A stretch of DNA of 64,000 bases from Ceratobasidium sp. AG-K (GCA_037039685.1 JAWNGF010000002.1:1426001-1490000); one strand, 5' to 3'; positions 37,483-48,995 are shown, counted from the first letter of the stretch. Notes: a model not told the origin generated them from the sequence alone. Numbers and translations: made by a program.

Positions 37483-39112
37483 ATGCTCAAAAGTGCAACG
37501 TCAACAGTGGTGGCGCCCTATGACGGCCCCCGGTATAGCGCCCTCCGCCGGCGCATACATGGATGGTCCTGGCAAGCAGTATGTAGTGTTCACCCACGCG
37601 ATTGTCTACTTGGGCTCACCGAGTATTCTAGTTCCCCATCGGAATGGGTACAGGGGCCATCTATGTCCTTCTGTCTGCACTACAGCCCCATCCCGCGTGG
37701 GTCACCAAGGTCGAGATAGTGTTCTACATCTTGAACATCTGCTTGTTTGTTCTCAACCTTACCATGCTCACCCTTCAATTCGTCCGTGAGTGGTTTGGTA
37801 TACAGCGTTTGGCTAAATTATATTTACGCCCTCACCACCAATAGTATACCGCCGCCAGTCTCTTAGGCTGCTGTTTGACCCGGTCAAAGGTGTCTTTGTG
37901 CCCCTGAGTGTGCTTTCTTTTGCAACGATCCTGATTGGGAGTATCAGTTACGCTGTCCCGGCGGGTATCTTATCGCCAAATGCCATTTATGTGTTATTTT
38001 GGTGAGTGGTTTCGCTGAACCATCAAATATCGAAACTAACAACCACTCAAAGGGTGTATGTGGCACTGGCGATCGCAGTATCCTTCCCGATGCTCGTAAT
38101 ATGGTTCAACCAACCGCACGATGTTTCCACCTTTACCCCAGCCTGGGCTTTCTTGGTAAGTAACCGTTCCTTCCGGGATTTCGCGCCAACAAATATCTAA
38201 CCAAAGTTTTAGATCTTCCCATCATGCTCACTGGGGTTATTTCATTCAACGTGCTCAAGGTAATTCCCACTTCTGACTCGCGTGTAATTGGTGTATTGCT
38301 CCTTGGCTATGTGTTCCAAGGCAAGTGATTTTCTTCTCCATTACCTGGCATATTAATAACGGTCACTTTGGATAGGAGTTGGATTCTTCATGACCTTCTT
38401 CTATCTCGCCATCTATGTCCTGCGCATCATTACCACGGGGCTCATGAGCGGACATCAAGCGAATGGCGCGTTCATTGCATGCGGACCACCAGGGTTTACC
38501 GCATTGGCTCTAATTAACCTCGGGTTAGAAGCAAGGGAGATGTAAGCAGTGAATGATTATTTGTCGTCTTGGTAGAAGCCAACTGACGTATCTCGTAGCC
38601 TGCCCCAGTATAACTTGGTTTCTCCACTCGCGGGCGAAATCTTCTATGCATCTAGCATCCTAAGCGCTCTACTTCTTTTTGGACTCGCCGTAAGTCTCAT
38701 CCATCCATTCATTTTAGCATCGCTCTAATTGCCCGACGATAGGTGTTCTTTTTCGTATTTGCTGCCCTTCCTTACTGGTTCAAGCTCCACAAGCATCTTC
38801 ATGAGATCCTCGGATGTACGTCTCATCCTCACTCACTACTATGCCATACTCATTATTGCGCATATAGGTTGGGCCCTGACCTTCCCCAACGTTGGTTGGA
38901 TCAACGCTATCATGGCACTCAGTCGCGTCTTTGGTATTAAAGGGTTTGAGCAATGGCACCTCGTCATGACCGCCCTAGTATGCATAGCCTGGTTGGCTTT
39001 GTTTTGCCTAACACTCCTCGCATTTTGGCAAGGCGAAATCTTCATCTCCAGAGACGAAGACATATACGCGGATACTGCCATCAGCAAGCATCATCCCGAT
39101 GACTGGGCTTGA
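37483..39112 (+). CDS. TDT/SLAC1-family transporter (Mae1 malate / SSU1 sulfite type)
   Basis: Members of this ten-helix family (TehA, SLAC1, Mae1, Ssu1) export or import dicarboxylates, sulfite or other anions. After splicing, ATG 37483 leads to RRRIHGWSWQAFPIGMGTGA, where the first intron (donor GTATGT, acceptor TTCTAG, about 37579-37632) joins the pre-helix to the conserved GMGTG motif of helix 1. Further helices: IVFYILNICLFVLNLTMLTL, GVFVPLSVLSFATILIGSIS, VYVALAIAVSFPMLVIWF, FPIMLTGVISFNVLK, GVGFFMTFFYLAIYVLRIIT, a loop with CGPPGFTALALINLG, ASSILSALLLFGLAVFFFVF, WALTFPNVGWINAIMALSRV and HLVMTALVCIAWLALFCLTL. The Pro-Gly-Phe loop CGPPGFTA is typical of the fungal branch. Cytosolic acidic C-terminus, stop 39110-39112. 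Eight or so introns. Substrate cannot be read from sequence. Confidence 0.88.
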
Positions 39113-41033
39113 ACTTCCCCTTTTCTACTAGACTTTCTGTACTAGAAACCAGCATGCACAGGTTTGTACCTGTATGATTATTTATCAGCCAGGTGCTGCT
39201 AGTGTATCGCTACTTTTTTTGTTGACTTGTTGTAGAATTTTTTTCGTTTGGCCCCATTCGTTCTTCGTTAGACATTGTTTCCGCTTTCTCTAGATCTGCT
39301 TTCGATGCTTTCACACTCCATGTATGCTGTATGTATCATCAGTGTATTACGCAGACTCGGCTGGATTTAGACATATAATACCTGCTTTATCTTAATTCAT
39401 CTCCTTATTATTGCCCGTACCGTCAATGATGAGTTCGACGTGGAAGCAAATCAAACTGCGCTCTCTTGAATTATTAGCTGTGTACAGGCGAGTCTGTGAT
39501 AGGCAAAAACTAGGGTTTCGCATTTCTTTTAGCCATATAGTATAGTGTGCATGATAACGGGCGCCTTACCGATAGGCAGGGCCATGTCTGCATGGAAGGC
39601 GTAGAGATGCATCACCGAGGAACGGACGCCCTCGTGGCTCGATACTACTTTGGACCCGCAGCAAAGGCTAACAGACGACGGAAGCGAAGCTGAAATGGAT
39701 CACATTGAGATGTGGCGTAAACGCGTACTACTTGGTACAGGGGTGATCACACGTTAGCCAAATCAATGCCAAACCACAGTCTATAGTAAGAGAAACTAGA
39801 GAAACCGAAACAAACACAAACCAAGTCCAAATATGATACAAAAGGCGTGCGTGCGATACAGTTACCAGAGAGAGGAGGAAATTACATATCTGATCCATTT
39901 CATCTTTCAGTCCATTCTTTGTTTGTTTTTGTCCATACATTTGCGTTTATTGGGGTGTTATTGATAGGTTGATAGTCGGAGGGCTTGAGCTGGGGAACCA
40001 TCATCGCAGAGAAAAGAGGGGTGGCGCGCCAGATCGTTGATGGGGTTCCAGGCATCCAATAAGAGTAGGATGTTGTCGACTGCAAACATCAATTAGGTGG
40101 GGGTGTTATTTCCAGAGCGGCACTCCAGGACTCACCAAGCTCGTTGCCAAACTAGCCCCAACCCTGACAGGATTGCATACAGCAATTGACCAACTGTGCG
40201 ACGGAAAGCGGACCTATGCCGCTCTATGAAAGCCGTTCGCTGTGGCACAGGAAGCACTTGTGCCTAATGATATGTCAACGTCTTGTGTGTTTAAGGGGTA
40301 GTAGATCGCACCTTCTGCTTGAGGACCAGTACGAGTCCCAGAGTTACCATCTTCACATGGATCCATGATCGTGGGCCAAACTGGAACGCGATTTAGTTGT
40401 GCTCGTTGATGTTGAGGATGGCGCCGACCTACCTCGGGTCGGGCATCGCATACATCCTATCGACTATCCGAATCGTGGTTACCGGGTTGTTGCAGGACTT
40501 GGACGCCAGGAGATCTCCAAGAGGCGTGGCTGCCTTGTGGTGGCGCCAAGTCGTGAACCTAGGTGATACCGGTGACCAATCAACGGAGGATAGGAGGCAG
40601 GATGAGCTAGAGGGGGGGGGGGGGGGCAGAACCAGAGAGCAAGAACCAGAGCCAGAAAGCCAGAACCGAGAGCCACAACACCAGAGAGCCAGAGCCAGCA
40701 AACACCCAGAGAGTCATCCAGAGGGAGTCCAAGCGGCCAGGGGTCTTGAGTCTTGCTTGTTAAGCTGTGTCCTACAGAAGGGGGCAATGCACGCTCGGGC
40801 AAGCGCAGGTCAGTAGCATCACACGCACGCGCAAGCTGAAAGGTCCGAGTCAAAGTATTAGGTGGCCGAGTCAAAACCGAGTCAAAACCGAGCCAAAAAA
40901 TAAGTCATCCAGTCAGAAAATGAAGCGACTGGAGACCTGCAACCCCAGCAATCGTCGCACACCGACAAAGCTGGCTGGACACGCCCATTAGGCTCCGCCC
41001 TGCACACTTTGCCCCCAACACCACGCCCCCCGC
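39113..41033. other. 1.9 kb without supported gene
   Basis: Holds the transporter 3' UTR and, at the right end, the 3' flank of the minus-strand orphan gene. A low-complexity block lies at about 40610-40720. Some short reading frames near 39730-40190 (minus) are unsupported. Confidence 0.4.
40610..40720. repeat. Poly-G run followed by degenerate CAGAACC/AGCCAGA repeats
   Basis: A run of about 14 G (around 40613-40626) is followed by about 90 bp of imperfect purine-rich units such as AGAACCAGAGCC and AGCCAGAACC. A second short tandem (GAGTCAAAACC-type, three copies) is at about 40843-40900. Likely a diverged minisatellite. Confidence 0.7.
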
Positions 41034-41892
41034 TCACTCCTCGTCATCGTCCCACCACCCCCACTCCTTGCGCACCTCGTCGCTCCCGCACACGCTCACT
41101 CCGCTGTCAGATCCCGACTCATATCCACTCACAGCGTTCCCCGGGGCTGCCACAGGTTGCTCCATGACATCCCCCGCTCCTTCCTCCACGAGCTCTTTCT
41201 TCCCCCAGAGCTTCTTCTTCAGTCCTGACTTGATCTTCACCAGCAGCCCCTTGCGGACTGCTGGCTCTGGTGACCCAGATGCCATCGGCCTTGCGAGCCT
41301 TGTGACGTTCCGGGGGTTCGATCTTCGATGGTCGCGGTCTTGACATATGCGATGTCGTACTTCTGGGCGGTCACAGCCATGTTGTGCTCGACCACCCAGT
41401 CAGGCACGTTGAGCAAGTACCTGACGTTCGTGACATACGTCGCTCGCACAGCGTCGACCGCAGACGTGAGATCGCCACCCTGTATATACTCTCAGCGCTC
41501 AGATCAAATGGAAGAGACACTGTTGGACTTACCGCGGTATCAAGCAGGAAGGTGACTAGCTTATTGAAAATGCGCATGTACATGTTGGACACGTCCACAG
41601 TCATGTTGCCAGTCCACAGCTCGTTCCTGAGATCGACCTCGAGGCGCCTAGCGAGGGCCATGACCAAGTCCGAGTGGGCGACGAGCTCGTCCAGCATGGT
41701 GTCGGGGACAAGGTCATGTTCGCCGTAGGTGAAATGGCCATGAACCGACCTGAGCATCAAGAAGACGACTCGTCGAGCATCGGTGCATGGCTTGGGGAAC
41801 GAGGTGAGCAGCAGGCTGCTGATCTCCTGGCAGCCCAGGGGGCGGCGACGAGCGGCGAGGACAGGGGTGAACATGGTAGATGTGATTGGCAT
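41034..41892 (-). CDS. Orphan hypothetical protein
   Basis: Not recognised. From ATG 41892 (MPITSTMFTPVLAARRRPLG) an exon continues with HGHFTYGEHDLVPDTMLDEL and LEVDLRNELWTGNMTVDVSN to about 41532, then a good GT-AG intron (about 41531-41483), then GGDLTSAVDAVRATYVTNVR, YLLNVPDWVVEHNMAVTAQK. The C-terminal part in a second frame is Lys-rich then acidic (KIKSGLKKKLWGKKELVEE to WGWWDDDEE, stop 41034). Joining the two needs either a weak-donor intron near 41350-41275 or one extra base in a C run near 41315. A TATATAAA box on the minus strand at about 41995-42002 fits a start at 41892 rather than the upstream in-frame ATG at 42090. No signal peptide or membrane span. Could be lineage-specific. 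Confidence 0.5.
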
Positions 41893-43105
41893 TGTGATAG
41901 ATGTTTGAGAGTTTGAAAGCTTGAAAGCTGGAGAGAACCTCGACTCGTAGGGATACGGGTTAAGATTGGGGGATCCAACATGGCGACCCCGAGGTTTATA
42001 TATCTTCTGTTTGTTGTGAACGGAGGTATATGGTCGTGGGAGTGCGCCATTCACGGGCCCAACCACGGCTTGGTGAAAGGGGATGTTCATCGAGTACTTT
42101 GTTTACCGTCTCTCCATTCCTGCGCGTAAACATGACAATATGGGTGTCTGGTGAAAACTAGCTCGATTCCGAGCCATCAGGAGAGAGGGCTAGTGGCTAC
42201 GATGTGAGCCACGGAGAGCGAGGGCAAAGATCCCAAAGTTGCGGAGTTTGAAATCAGTGAGTATAGGTCCGTCTTCTCGGCAAAGTGCGAGACGATCATC
42301 GTTGTTAGTCATGTGCTTGCGACCGCGCGCTGTTCAATGTCAACGGGACGTGAATCTGGGTCCTGCAGTTACATAAGTGCCCAGTGGGCAGCCTGGGGAC
42401 CGTTCCCAAGCCGCCAATTCCCGAGATCTGCAAAGCGGAAATCAAACGAATCGAGGATCACTCTGGAGTGTACTCACCACTTGGAACATACCTAGATAAA
42501 CCTACATTTCTCCATTCTAATACCGAACGTTTTCATCTCGCCGTCGCATTAGTCGTAGTTGTACTAGAAACTTGGAGTCTAATGCTGGCACGTGTGTGTG
42601 ATATGATGTTGGAAGGTGCAGCGGCAATGAACAGTTGTACAACAAGGCGTCGACAGAAGTGCCAATTGGGTAACCCAAATTCATTATCCGCGAGCACTAG
42701 ATACTATTACAAGACGCGCCCAGGGCTAGTTGTACATGGTGGTATCGCTTGGATCGCGAGCACTGAGCAGGCGCCAGGTCATTTGTGGCGGTGGTGATTG
42801 CTAGCACCACGCCCAGCTCCGAAAGTAAGTGGGCGGTTTGCATCCGGGTCATCCACACATCTGGCTGTCTGCCTTGAAATATCCTTTGAGTCCCAAGGTG
42901 CGTTTGTCGTCGAAGGAGACGTTAAGTTTACTAACAATTAACAGAGGTTCACTGGGAGGCTTCAGTCCTTCTTACCACGAAATTTCTTCAACTTGTGAGT
43001 TGCATTCTGCTCCGCATCGAGTGATACTTATTCCCGAAAAGTCTAAACTGTAGGCCGGTGTCCAGAGCGCATCAATCAACTCTAACTTTTGTTTAGACTG
43101 TAAAA
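41893..43105. other. Divergent intergenic region orphan gene / RPP0
   Basis: 1.2 kb between divergent starts. Contains a TATA-like TATATAAA (minus, about 41995-42002) serving the orphan gene and a probable 5'-UTR intron of RPP0 at its right end. No coding sequence supported in the middle. Confidence 0.5.
42995..43096 (+). other. Probable 5'-UTR intron of RPP0
   Basis: A good donor (CTT|GTGAGTTG at about 42995) and acceptor (TTTGTTTAG|ACTG at 43096) lie ten bases upstream of the RPP0 start codon. Leader introns are common in fungal ribosomal protein genes. Needs transcript evidence. Confidence 0.45.
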
Positions 43106-44288
43106 ATGGGTGCTACTCGTGCTGAGAAGGAGGTCTACTTTGAGAAGCTCAAGCAGCTCCTCGATACCTACCGTAAGTTGTACAGCTCAATATTTCAACC
43201 TCAACTCACAATCCACAGCCTCCATCTTTGTCGTCAATGTCGACAACGTCGGTTCCAACCAGATGCATCAGATCCGTGTCGCTCTCCGCGGCAAGGGTGT
43301 CGTGCTGATGGGCAAGAACACCATGGTCCGCCGTGCGATCCGTACCGTGCTTGCCGACCACCCCGAATTCGAGCGTCTCCTCCCCCACGTCAAGCTCAAC
43401 GTCGGATTCGTGTTCACCAGCGGTGACCTCAAGGATGTCCGTGAGATCATCGTCTCGAACAAGGTCGCTGCCCCTGCTCGTGCCGGTGCTTTCGCCCCCG
43501 CGGATGTTACCGTCCCGGCCGGCAATACCGGTATGGAACCCGGCAAGACGTCTTTCTTCCAGGCTCTCGGTATCCCAACCAAGATTGCCCGTGGTACGAT
43601 CGAAATCGTGTCCGACGTCAAGGTCGTGACCGGTGGTACCCGTGTCGGTACTTCCGAAGCCACGCTCCTGAACATGTTGAACATTTCGCCGTTCACGTAC
43701 GGAATGACCGTCGTCCAGATCTTTGACCAGGGCAACGTGTTCTCGCCCGAGGTTCTCGACATTGACGAGTCGGTCTTGATCGAGCGCTTCTTGAGCGGTA
43801 TCAAGTCGATTGCGGCCATCTCCTTGGCTCTCAACTACCCCACCATCGCCTCGATCACCCACTCGCTGGTCAATGCGTACAAGAACTTGCTCGCGATTGC
43901 CGTTACCACCGAGTACAGCTTCGATGCCGCTGAAAAGGTAAGCACGCACCGATCATTCCCCATTCCAAGATGTTATTATACACTGAAAATCCTGACGACT
44001 CTGCGTCGGTCGATGTTAAAATTATATTCCTCGTTGAAACTGATACTCTTCAAACCGTATTGTCGACGTAAACTGACTCTTGCGTTTAGGTCAAGGAATA
44101 CCTCGCCAACCCCGAGGCATTCGCGGCTGCAGCTCCAGTTGCTGCGGCTGCGCCCGCTGCAGCCGCAGAAGCTGCTCCTGCCGCCAAGGAAGAGGAGAAG
44201 GGTACGTACCTCATCTCTCCCCTAGACCCATCTCACACCGCCCACAGAGGAATCCGACGACGACATGGGCTTCGGTCTCTTCGATTAG
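43106..44288 (+). CDS. RPP0: 60S acidic ribosomal stalk protein P0
   Basis: P0 anchors P1/P2 dimers on the large subunit and recruits translation GTPases. Four coding exons: 43106-43172 ([20 protein letters not shown]), 43219-43937, 44090-44201 and 44248-44288. The second exon contains [44 protein letters not shown]-equivalent rRNA-binding residues, and [19 protein letters not shown]. The end is an Ala-rich hinge and the acidic P-protein tail [12 protein letters not shown] that binds elongation factors. Introns 43173-43218 and 44202-44247 are 46 nt; the second is 152 nt. Strong codon bias towards C-ending codons in exon 2 is what one expects of a highly expressed gene. Confidence 0.97.
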
Positions 44289-45057
44289 ACTGTATTGTAA
44301 CCTGTACAGTTCAGTGTATTGTGAATTTATACGACTTTCCATATCCGTCGGCTTTTGCGTGCACGAATCATCGCCATGCTTGGCGCCCTCACTCTCCCAC
44401 TCCACAGTCTTGGTCTCGAAGCACCAAGCAGAGGGATCAGCAAGCGCAAATGAGCAGTATTGTCCCATGACACTGTCAGGAGACGATAAAGTGTGAGATT
44501 GATCGGGGAAGAATTGGGGTCGTTCGTAAAAGGATTCAGTCCAGCTTCATTGTGACTCGAGCGTACCCGAGCAAGCAGATGAAGCCCGCGAATTATTTCG
44601 AAATTCCAAAAAGCTTGTGTGTTCCTGACCATGCGCGGGATCGAGAGTACTTGTCGCGATCGGCACGGACAATGGAGACGTACCGCGTGGCCACGAGTAG
44701 ATGTTGAAAGTCCTAATAATATCGAAGGCCTAAAAAGCGGTGTGAGGACTCACTAGCCCCCATACACCAGTCCCTCCAACACCGTTCGACTCTCACGGGA
44801 ATAGCCGTCGAGGGAGCGGCACTCCTAACCAACAATTGAACTGCCCCGAGCCAACCAGTGAGCTGCACATCTGCCCAATAGATTAGGCTTTGCGCTCAGT
44901 GAGGCTCTGCGCTTCCTTGCATCTTTTCAAGCTTTGCGCCAACGCGTTGGGTAGAAACAAATCGATTATCAAGTACTAGACAATATCCTAAACAAGGTTA
45001 GCACAATGCCTCGTCTCGTCATACGCACTCACCATATCCTCCGACTCCAACGAGCCC
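44289..45057. other. Convergent 3' intergenic region RPP0 / V-ATPase e
   Basis: Between converging stop codons. It contains the RPP0 3' UTR. A minus-strand frame near 44327-44632 has no family resemblance. No RNA gene recognised. Confidence 0.4.
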
Positions 45058-45367
45058 CTAGTGAATATCGTACCGCACGTCGTTCCGCCTCGGCGCTACG
45101 AAAAGGTCAGCTGGGCCACCGCAGCACCCGCCCGACGCACCAATTAAAGGATTCATCTGCGCCATATAAGTAATCGCCCACATGAGGTAACAACACGTCA
45201 GAGTAAGGAGAATGCTCGAGCGCAACAACCTGGACGACCGTCAGCACCCACACTACAAAAACCACCGGTACACACGTTTGAGTCTCGCCCTTGGGGGTGA
45301 CGAACCACCCTATAACGCCGAGGGCGATACAAATCAGCCCGACAAAGATTACCGACCAGCCGCTCAT
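45058..45367 (-). CDS. V-type ATPase subunit e (Vma9-like), small membrane protein
   Basis: Subunit e is a roughly 80-residue, two-helix protein of the Vo sector of the proton pump. From ATG 45367: MSGWSVIFVGLICIALGVIG, WFVTPKGETQT; then an intron of about 45 nt (donor ACGTGTGT type near 45277); then LLRSSILLTLTCCYLMWAIT, YMAQMNPLIGASGGCCGGPA and a basic end RRNDVRYDIH, stop at 45058. The cysteine-containing second helix with CCYLxW and the following AQxNPLIG motif are the hallmarks of the family. The unspliced frame instead runs on into a different, meaningless tail, which is why a simple reading frame search misnames this gene. Confidence 0.85.
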
Positions 45368-45585
45368 CGTCGTGGTGTGGGTGCAAGAGGCGGGTGTCAC
45401 GTGTACTTGACCCGCACATCACGTCATGATCAAACATAAGTTAAATCAGTTTATCAAAAAAAAAAGACGATACAGTAAAGGGAGTACATATTCGTGCATA
45501 GGGCATAGCAACATAAGCCGAAGGAATACAAAGCAAATAGAACGGTCCAAAAGAGATCATAAACGAGTAGAGAAATGGATAAAGA

Positions 45586-48131
45586 CTACGAGTTGACGAC
45601 GGCGGTGGTGGAGGTGGGCGTCGGAGCGTCGCGATCAGGCTCGTCCCTGACCACACGCTCCTTTTCTATTATCCCAGCTTCGTGTGCGCTCCCCACGCTG
45701 CCGAGGGTATCCAACCGCTTGATGCGCCGCTTGTCGAGCGTCGCACCTCGTTGACTTGGCGCGGTTCGTGAGCGCTTGACTTTGCCCCCTTCGAGCGAGC
45801 CGCTGACGGGCGAATCCGAGCCGATGGATTCGGGTTCGGTCGTTAGTGTGTCTGTGACCCCTGGGTCGTTGAGGGATCGTCGGCGCAAGAGTCCGGTCGG
45901 GTCTCGTCGGCGCTCGACGAGTTTGTAGCCGCCTGGGGGTGGGTCCTAGGGAATGGATTAGTTCAGTCGTAACACGGAGCAGGAATGTAGGCGTCAAGGA
46001 ATAGGCATTAATGATAGTGGGTAGTAGGCATTAGAGATCATTAAAGATAGTGGGAATAAAGGCATAAATGGTATCGGGATGGCAGAACGAGAGAGATGGT
46101 ATCAAGAAGCGTCAGAGTACGAGACAGCGGGTATCAGGGTATCGAAATCGGCAAGAAATACAAACAAGACCGCCCGAACTAGACACAAACAACAAAGCGC
46201 GCCCAGCCCTGGTCCAAACGCAAAACACGACGTACCTCGTCACTATCACTCGGCACAATATACCCCGCCCGCTCGGTCGCCGCAGGACTAAAATCGGCTC
46301 GATTCGGGCTCAAGCCAGGGGTATTGCCCGAGCTGAGCATGATGGAATCGCCCCGGGCGGGAGGGTCGAGCATGAAGTGGTCCTGGTGCTGGATGAGGAA
46401 AACTAGGACTTCTTGCGAGAGGGCGTGTTCCTGGGGCTGCATCTCGTGTGACGGATGCGAGATGATTCCTGGCCGGAAGATCACTGCGAGGTCTACTGTG
46501 GGGTTAGATGGAGTAGCGGGTGCGACGGTGGGCGTACTGGTTTCGGTCATCAGGTTCTTCTCCGACTTGCGGGCGAATACCGAGAGAAGGTCGAGGACAT
46601 AGAGGAGCAAGTACTGGTTCGCCCGGGGCATGTCCTTGATCAGTTTTCGGTAAATATGGATCACCTCGGACTCGTCGCGGGGCTGCTTGGCTACAGGCCG
46701 GTCAGTACGGCCCAAGGCCAAAACAAAGCACGAACCGAGGGCGGCACGAAACTGACAAGTGGCAAATGAGCGTGGATCCGAGGGATGCGGGGAATACGTA
46801 CGTTGTGATATTGCTCGGTCGGAATGACGGGTTCCTAGACACTGCCATGAGCACAGCCAGGGGAACAAGCGCAGACGTACAGGCATTTGTGTGAGGTAGC
46901 GGCGAAAGACACTGGCGACGTCGTGGGATGTGTACGACTCGTGTTTCCAATTCAGGTCCTTGCCGTACTGGGCGCGGTCAGCAACAGTAACGTAAATGAA
47001 TGGGACTTACTCGTGGGGGGGATTCAAAGATGGCCTGCAGATCGCGCATCCGTCTGCTCGAGCCGTTGATTCGAAATACGCCTTCAACCTCGGTAGCTGT
47101 CAAATGTCAGCGATGGCCACCGACGAGGCGAGAGATGTACCATTTTCCTTGAGGAACAGGCCACTGCCGTGGTATAAGCATTAATCAGACGAATAATAAG
47201 CGACGTACCACTTGGCTACGACGACGGGGATGTAGCCCCAGACATACAACTCGCCCTGGGGATTTGCAGTGGAAATTTGCACACTGGCATAGCGCAGGCT
47301 CTCGCGCAGGGGGATGCCAAACACAGTGTGGGGGGCTACTACTGTTAGCTGCGAATGATAATAAACAACGGACTCACTGTTCTTGACGAGCTCCTCATGG
47401 TCCTTTTTGAGCGAGACACCCTGGGCGAGCTTGAACTGCTTCCACCAGGCCTTGAGGCTCTGTTTGCTTGGGCTGCCTGGTCGGTGCATGTCCGAGGGGA
47501 GAGTGCCGGTGCGTTGACGTTGGCGGGGGGTGGTGGGGGGAGGGACGGGGGTTGGGACAGGAATTGGCGCGGGTGGATTGAACGGCACCGGAGACGTCGG
47601 CCGGCGCACGGGGGGGACTCGGACGGGTGTTTCTTTGGGGGCGGGTTCTTTGGTGGGTCTGGGTTTAGATTGCTCTCTACTGGGGGGCTGCTCTCGGCTG
47701 CTGGTCTGCTCCCGGCTATGGCTGGTGCTCGCCGTATCCCTCCGCGGAGTAGCCGGAATCTGTTGCGACGAGCGTTTGCGCAGCGTCCGTCGGGGCTTGA
47801 CGCTCGGACCCGGCTTGGGCTCAGGCTTTGGATCCGCCGGGAGATTCGATTCCGCAGATGCGCGGCGAAAGCGCGAGAACAGCTTGGCGTACGTCGACAG
47901 CTTTGGTTCGGGTCGAGGCGAAGCGCGCTCGTCAATCACACCTAGCGAGCGCCGGTTCAGTCGCACCGGTGGCGATGCAGGCGGTGTCGGCGTCTGCGCC
48001 GCGTTTGACCGCACTCGCGAGCCGTGGGGAGTCAGGTTGGCGGGAGGAAGGAAACGTAGGTTCAATGACGAGCCGTTGCTAAAGTCCTCCTCTTGCCAAA
48101 CACGCGTCAAGACACACAAGCAAAAGCCCAA
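45586..48131 (-). CDS. SAC7/BAG7-type Rho GTPase-activating protein (start unresolved)
   Basis: RhoGAPs switch off Rho GTPases; SAC7/BAG7 relatives act on Rho1 in cell-wall and actin control. Long disordered, Pro/Ser/Arg-rich N-terminus (about 48100-47480; RREQ and PPxP repeats), a short basic helix KAWWKQFKLAQGVSLKK, then the GAP domain: VFGIPLRESLRYASVQIST, GYIPVVVAKC, EGVFRINGSSRRMRDLQAIF (the Arg in VFRINGS is the arginine finger), SHDVASVFRRYLTQMPEPVI, QPRDESEVIHIYRKLIKDMP, DLAVIFRPGIISHP. The tail is disordered and ends TSTTAVVNS, stop at 45586. About seven introns; one near 45950-46250 contains short repeats. The upstream end at 48131 is a reading-frame limit, not an ATG; the nearest upstream gene ends only 38 bp away on the same strand. 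See findings. Confidence 0.8.
45965..46080. repeat. Short degenerate tandem units (GGCATTA / ATAGTGGG) in RhoGAP intron
   Basis: Four imperfect units resembling TAGGCATTA...GATAGTGGG follow each other between RhoGAP coding exons, ending near GGCATAAATGG. Minor noncoding minisatellite. Confidence 0.5.
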
Positions 48132-48168
48132 AAGCCGTTTTTCAGTCCAGACCGAGCTACACTGTGCC

Positions 48169-48995
48169 TTATGTCAACACTTGATGCACTCCTTCCCCCT
48201 CAGGACCCCGCCTCTCCACTACTTCGCTCCAAAACCGCATGACGACACCCCACTCGGCCCCCTGCACCATCCGAACCTCGCTCGTCTCTTCTACCCGGAC
48301 ATTTCCGAACCCTTTTGACAGTCCTGCGGTACCTGCTTTGGGTCCGACATACAGCACCCGTGTACCCGCCCCTGGTCCAGGCCGCGTAGGCAGCTCCACC
48401 AGGCCCCCACCCACGCTCACGGCCGACTTGACGCCCCCCTCGAGTCGGAGCGCAGACTCGAGCACGACCGTCCCACCCTGCGCGAATCCAAACAAATGAA
48501 TCCGCTCCCTCGGCCACTTGCACTCCCCCACCAAGTGCTCAATCGCCCGGTGCAGCACCCGCACACCCGGCAACGGATTCGGTCGCTCGATTAGTTCACC
48601 GAGCGACGTAAACGACGTGTACCACTGGTACATTTCTTCCCCCTCGTCGAGAAACGGAAGCCTACCCCGGTCAGATCCCGCCCAAACGAATCTGGACTAG
48701 ACGCACGATTCCGAAGCTTGCAGTACGAGCGCAGACGTCTGCGGGAGCTTGAGTTGCCTCGCCATGCGCACAAAGGGGGCCATCGTGTCCCCTGGCCGAC
48801 TTAGTTTGGGTGCCTGGGGGTATATGCGTACCTACCCAGTCCGTGAAGAATGATCACGAGGTTTTCTTCGATCCCGTCGTCGCTTGGGACGTAGGCGTGC
48901 TCGAGTCCGAGCCCTGCGCGTGTCGGTCGGGGTTTGGTTCTAGGCGTCGGGTCGACGATTGACGGCGCGACGCTCAGTACGCGTTCGTCGGCCAT
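48169..48995 (-). CDS. Phospholipase/carboxylesterase-like alpha/beta hydrolase, apparently without catalytic serine
   Basis: Alpha/beta hydrolase of the acyl-protein-thioesterase/LYPLAL group. Start ATG 48995 (MADERVLSVAPSIVDPTPR). Oxyanion strand ENLVIILHGLG, intron near 48830, DTMAPFVRMARQLKLPQ, TSALVLQASE, intron, SFGRDLTGVGFRFSTRGEEM, LHRAIEHLVGECKWPRERIH, then the nucleophile elbow LFGFAQGGTVVLES. The family's GFSQGG here reads GFAQGG (codon GCG, near 48478), so the serine nucleophile is Ala. In the C-terminal third (LVELPTRPGPGAGTRVLYVG, RMVQGAEWGVVMRFWSEVVE) I also do not find the usual Asp and His of the triad. Stop at 48169. Probably a pseudoenzyme; it may bind a ligand or partner. 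Two introns, frame kept throughout. Confidence 0.75.

Noticed and set aside
43206..43949. Long minus-strand frame of 247 codons
   Set aside because: Antisense shadow of the codon-biased RPP0 exon.
47355..48318. Two long plus-strand frames over the RhoGAP N-terminus
   Set aside because: GC-rich antisense shadows of the Pro/Arg/Ser-rich disordered region; no splice sites or domains.
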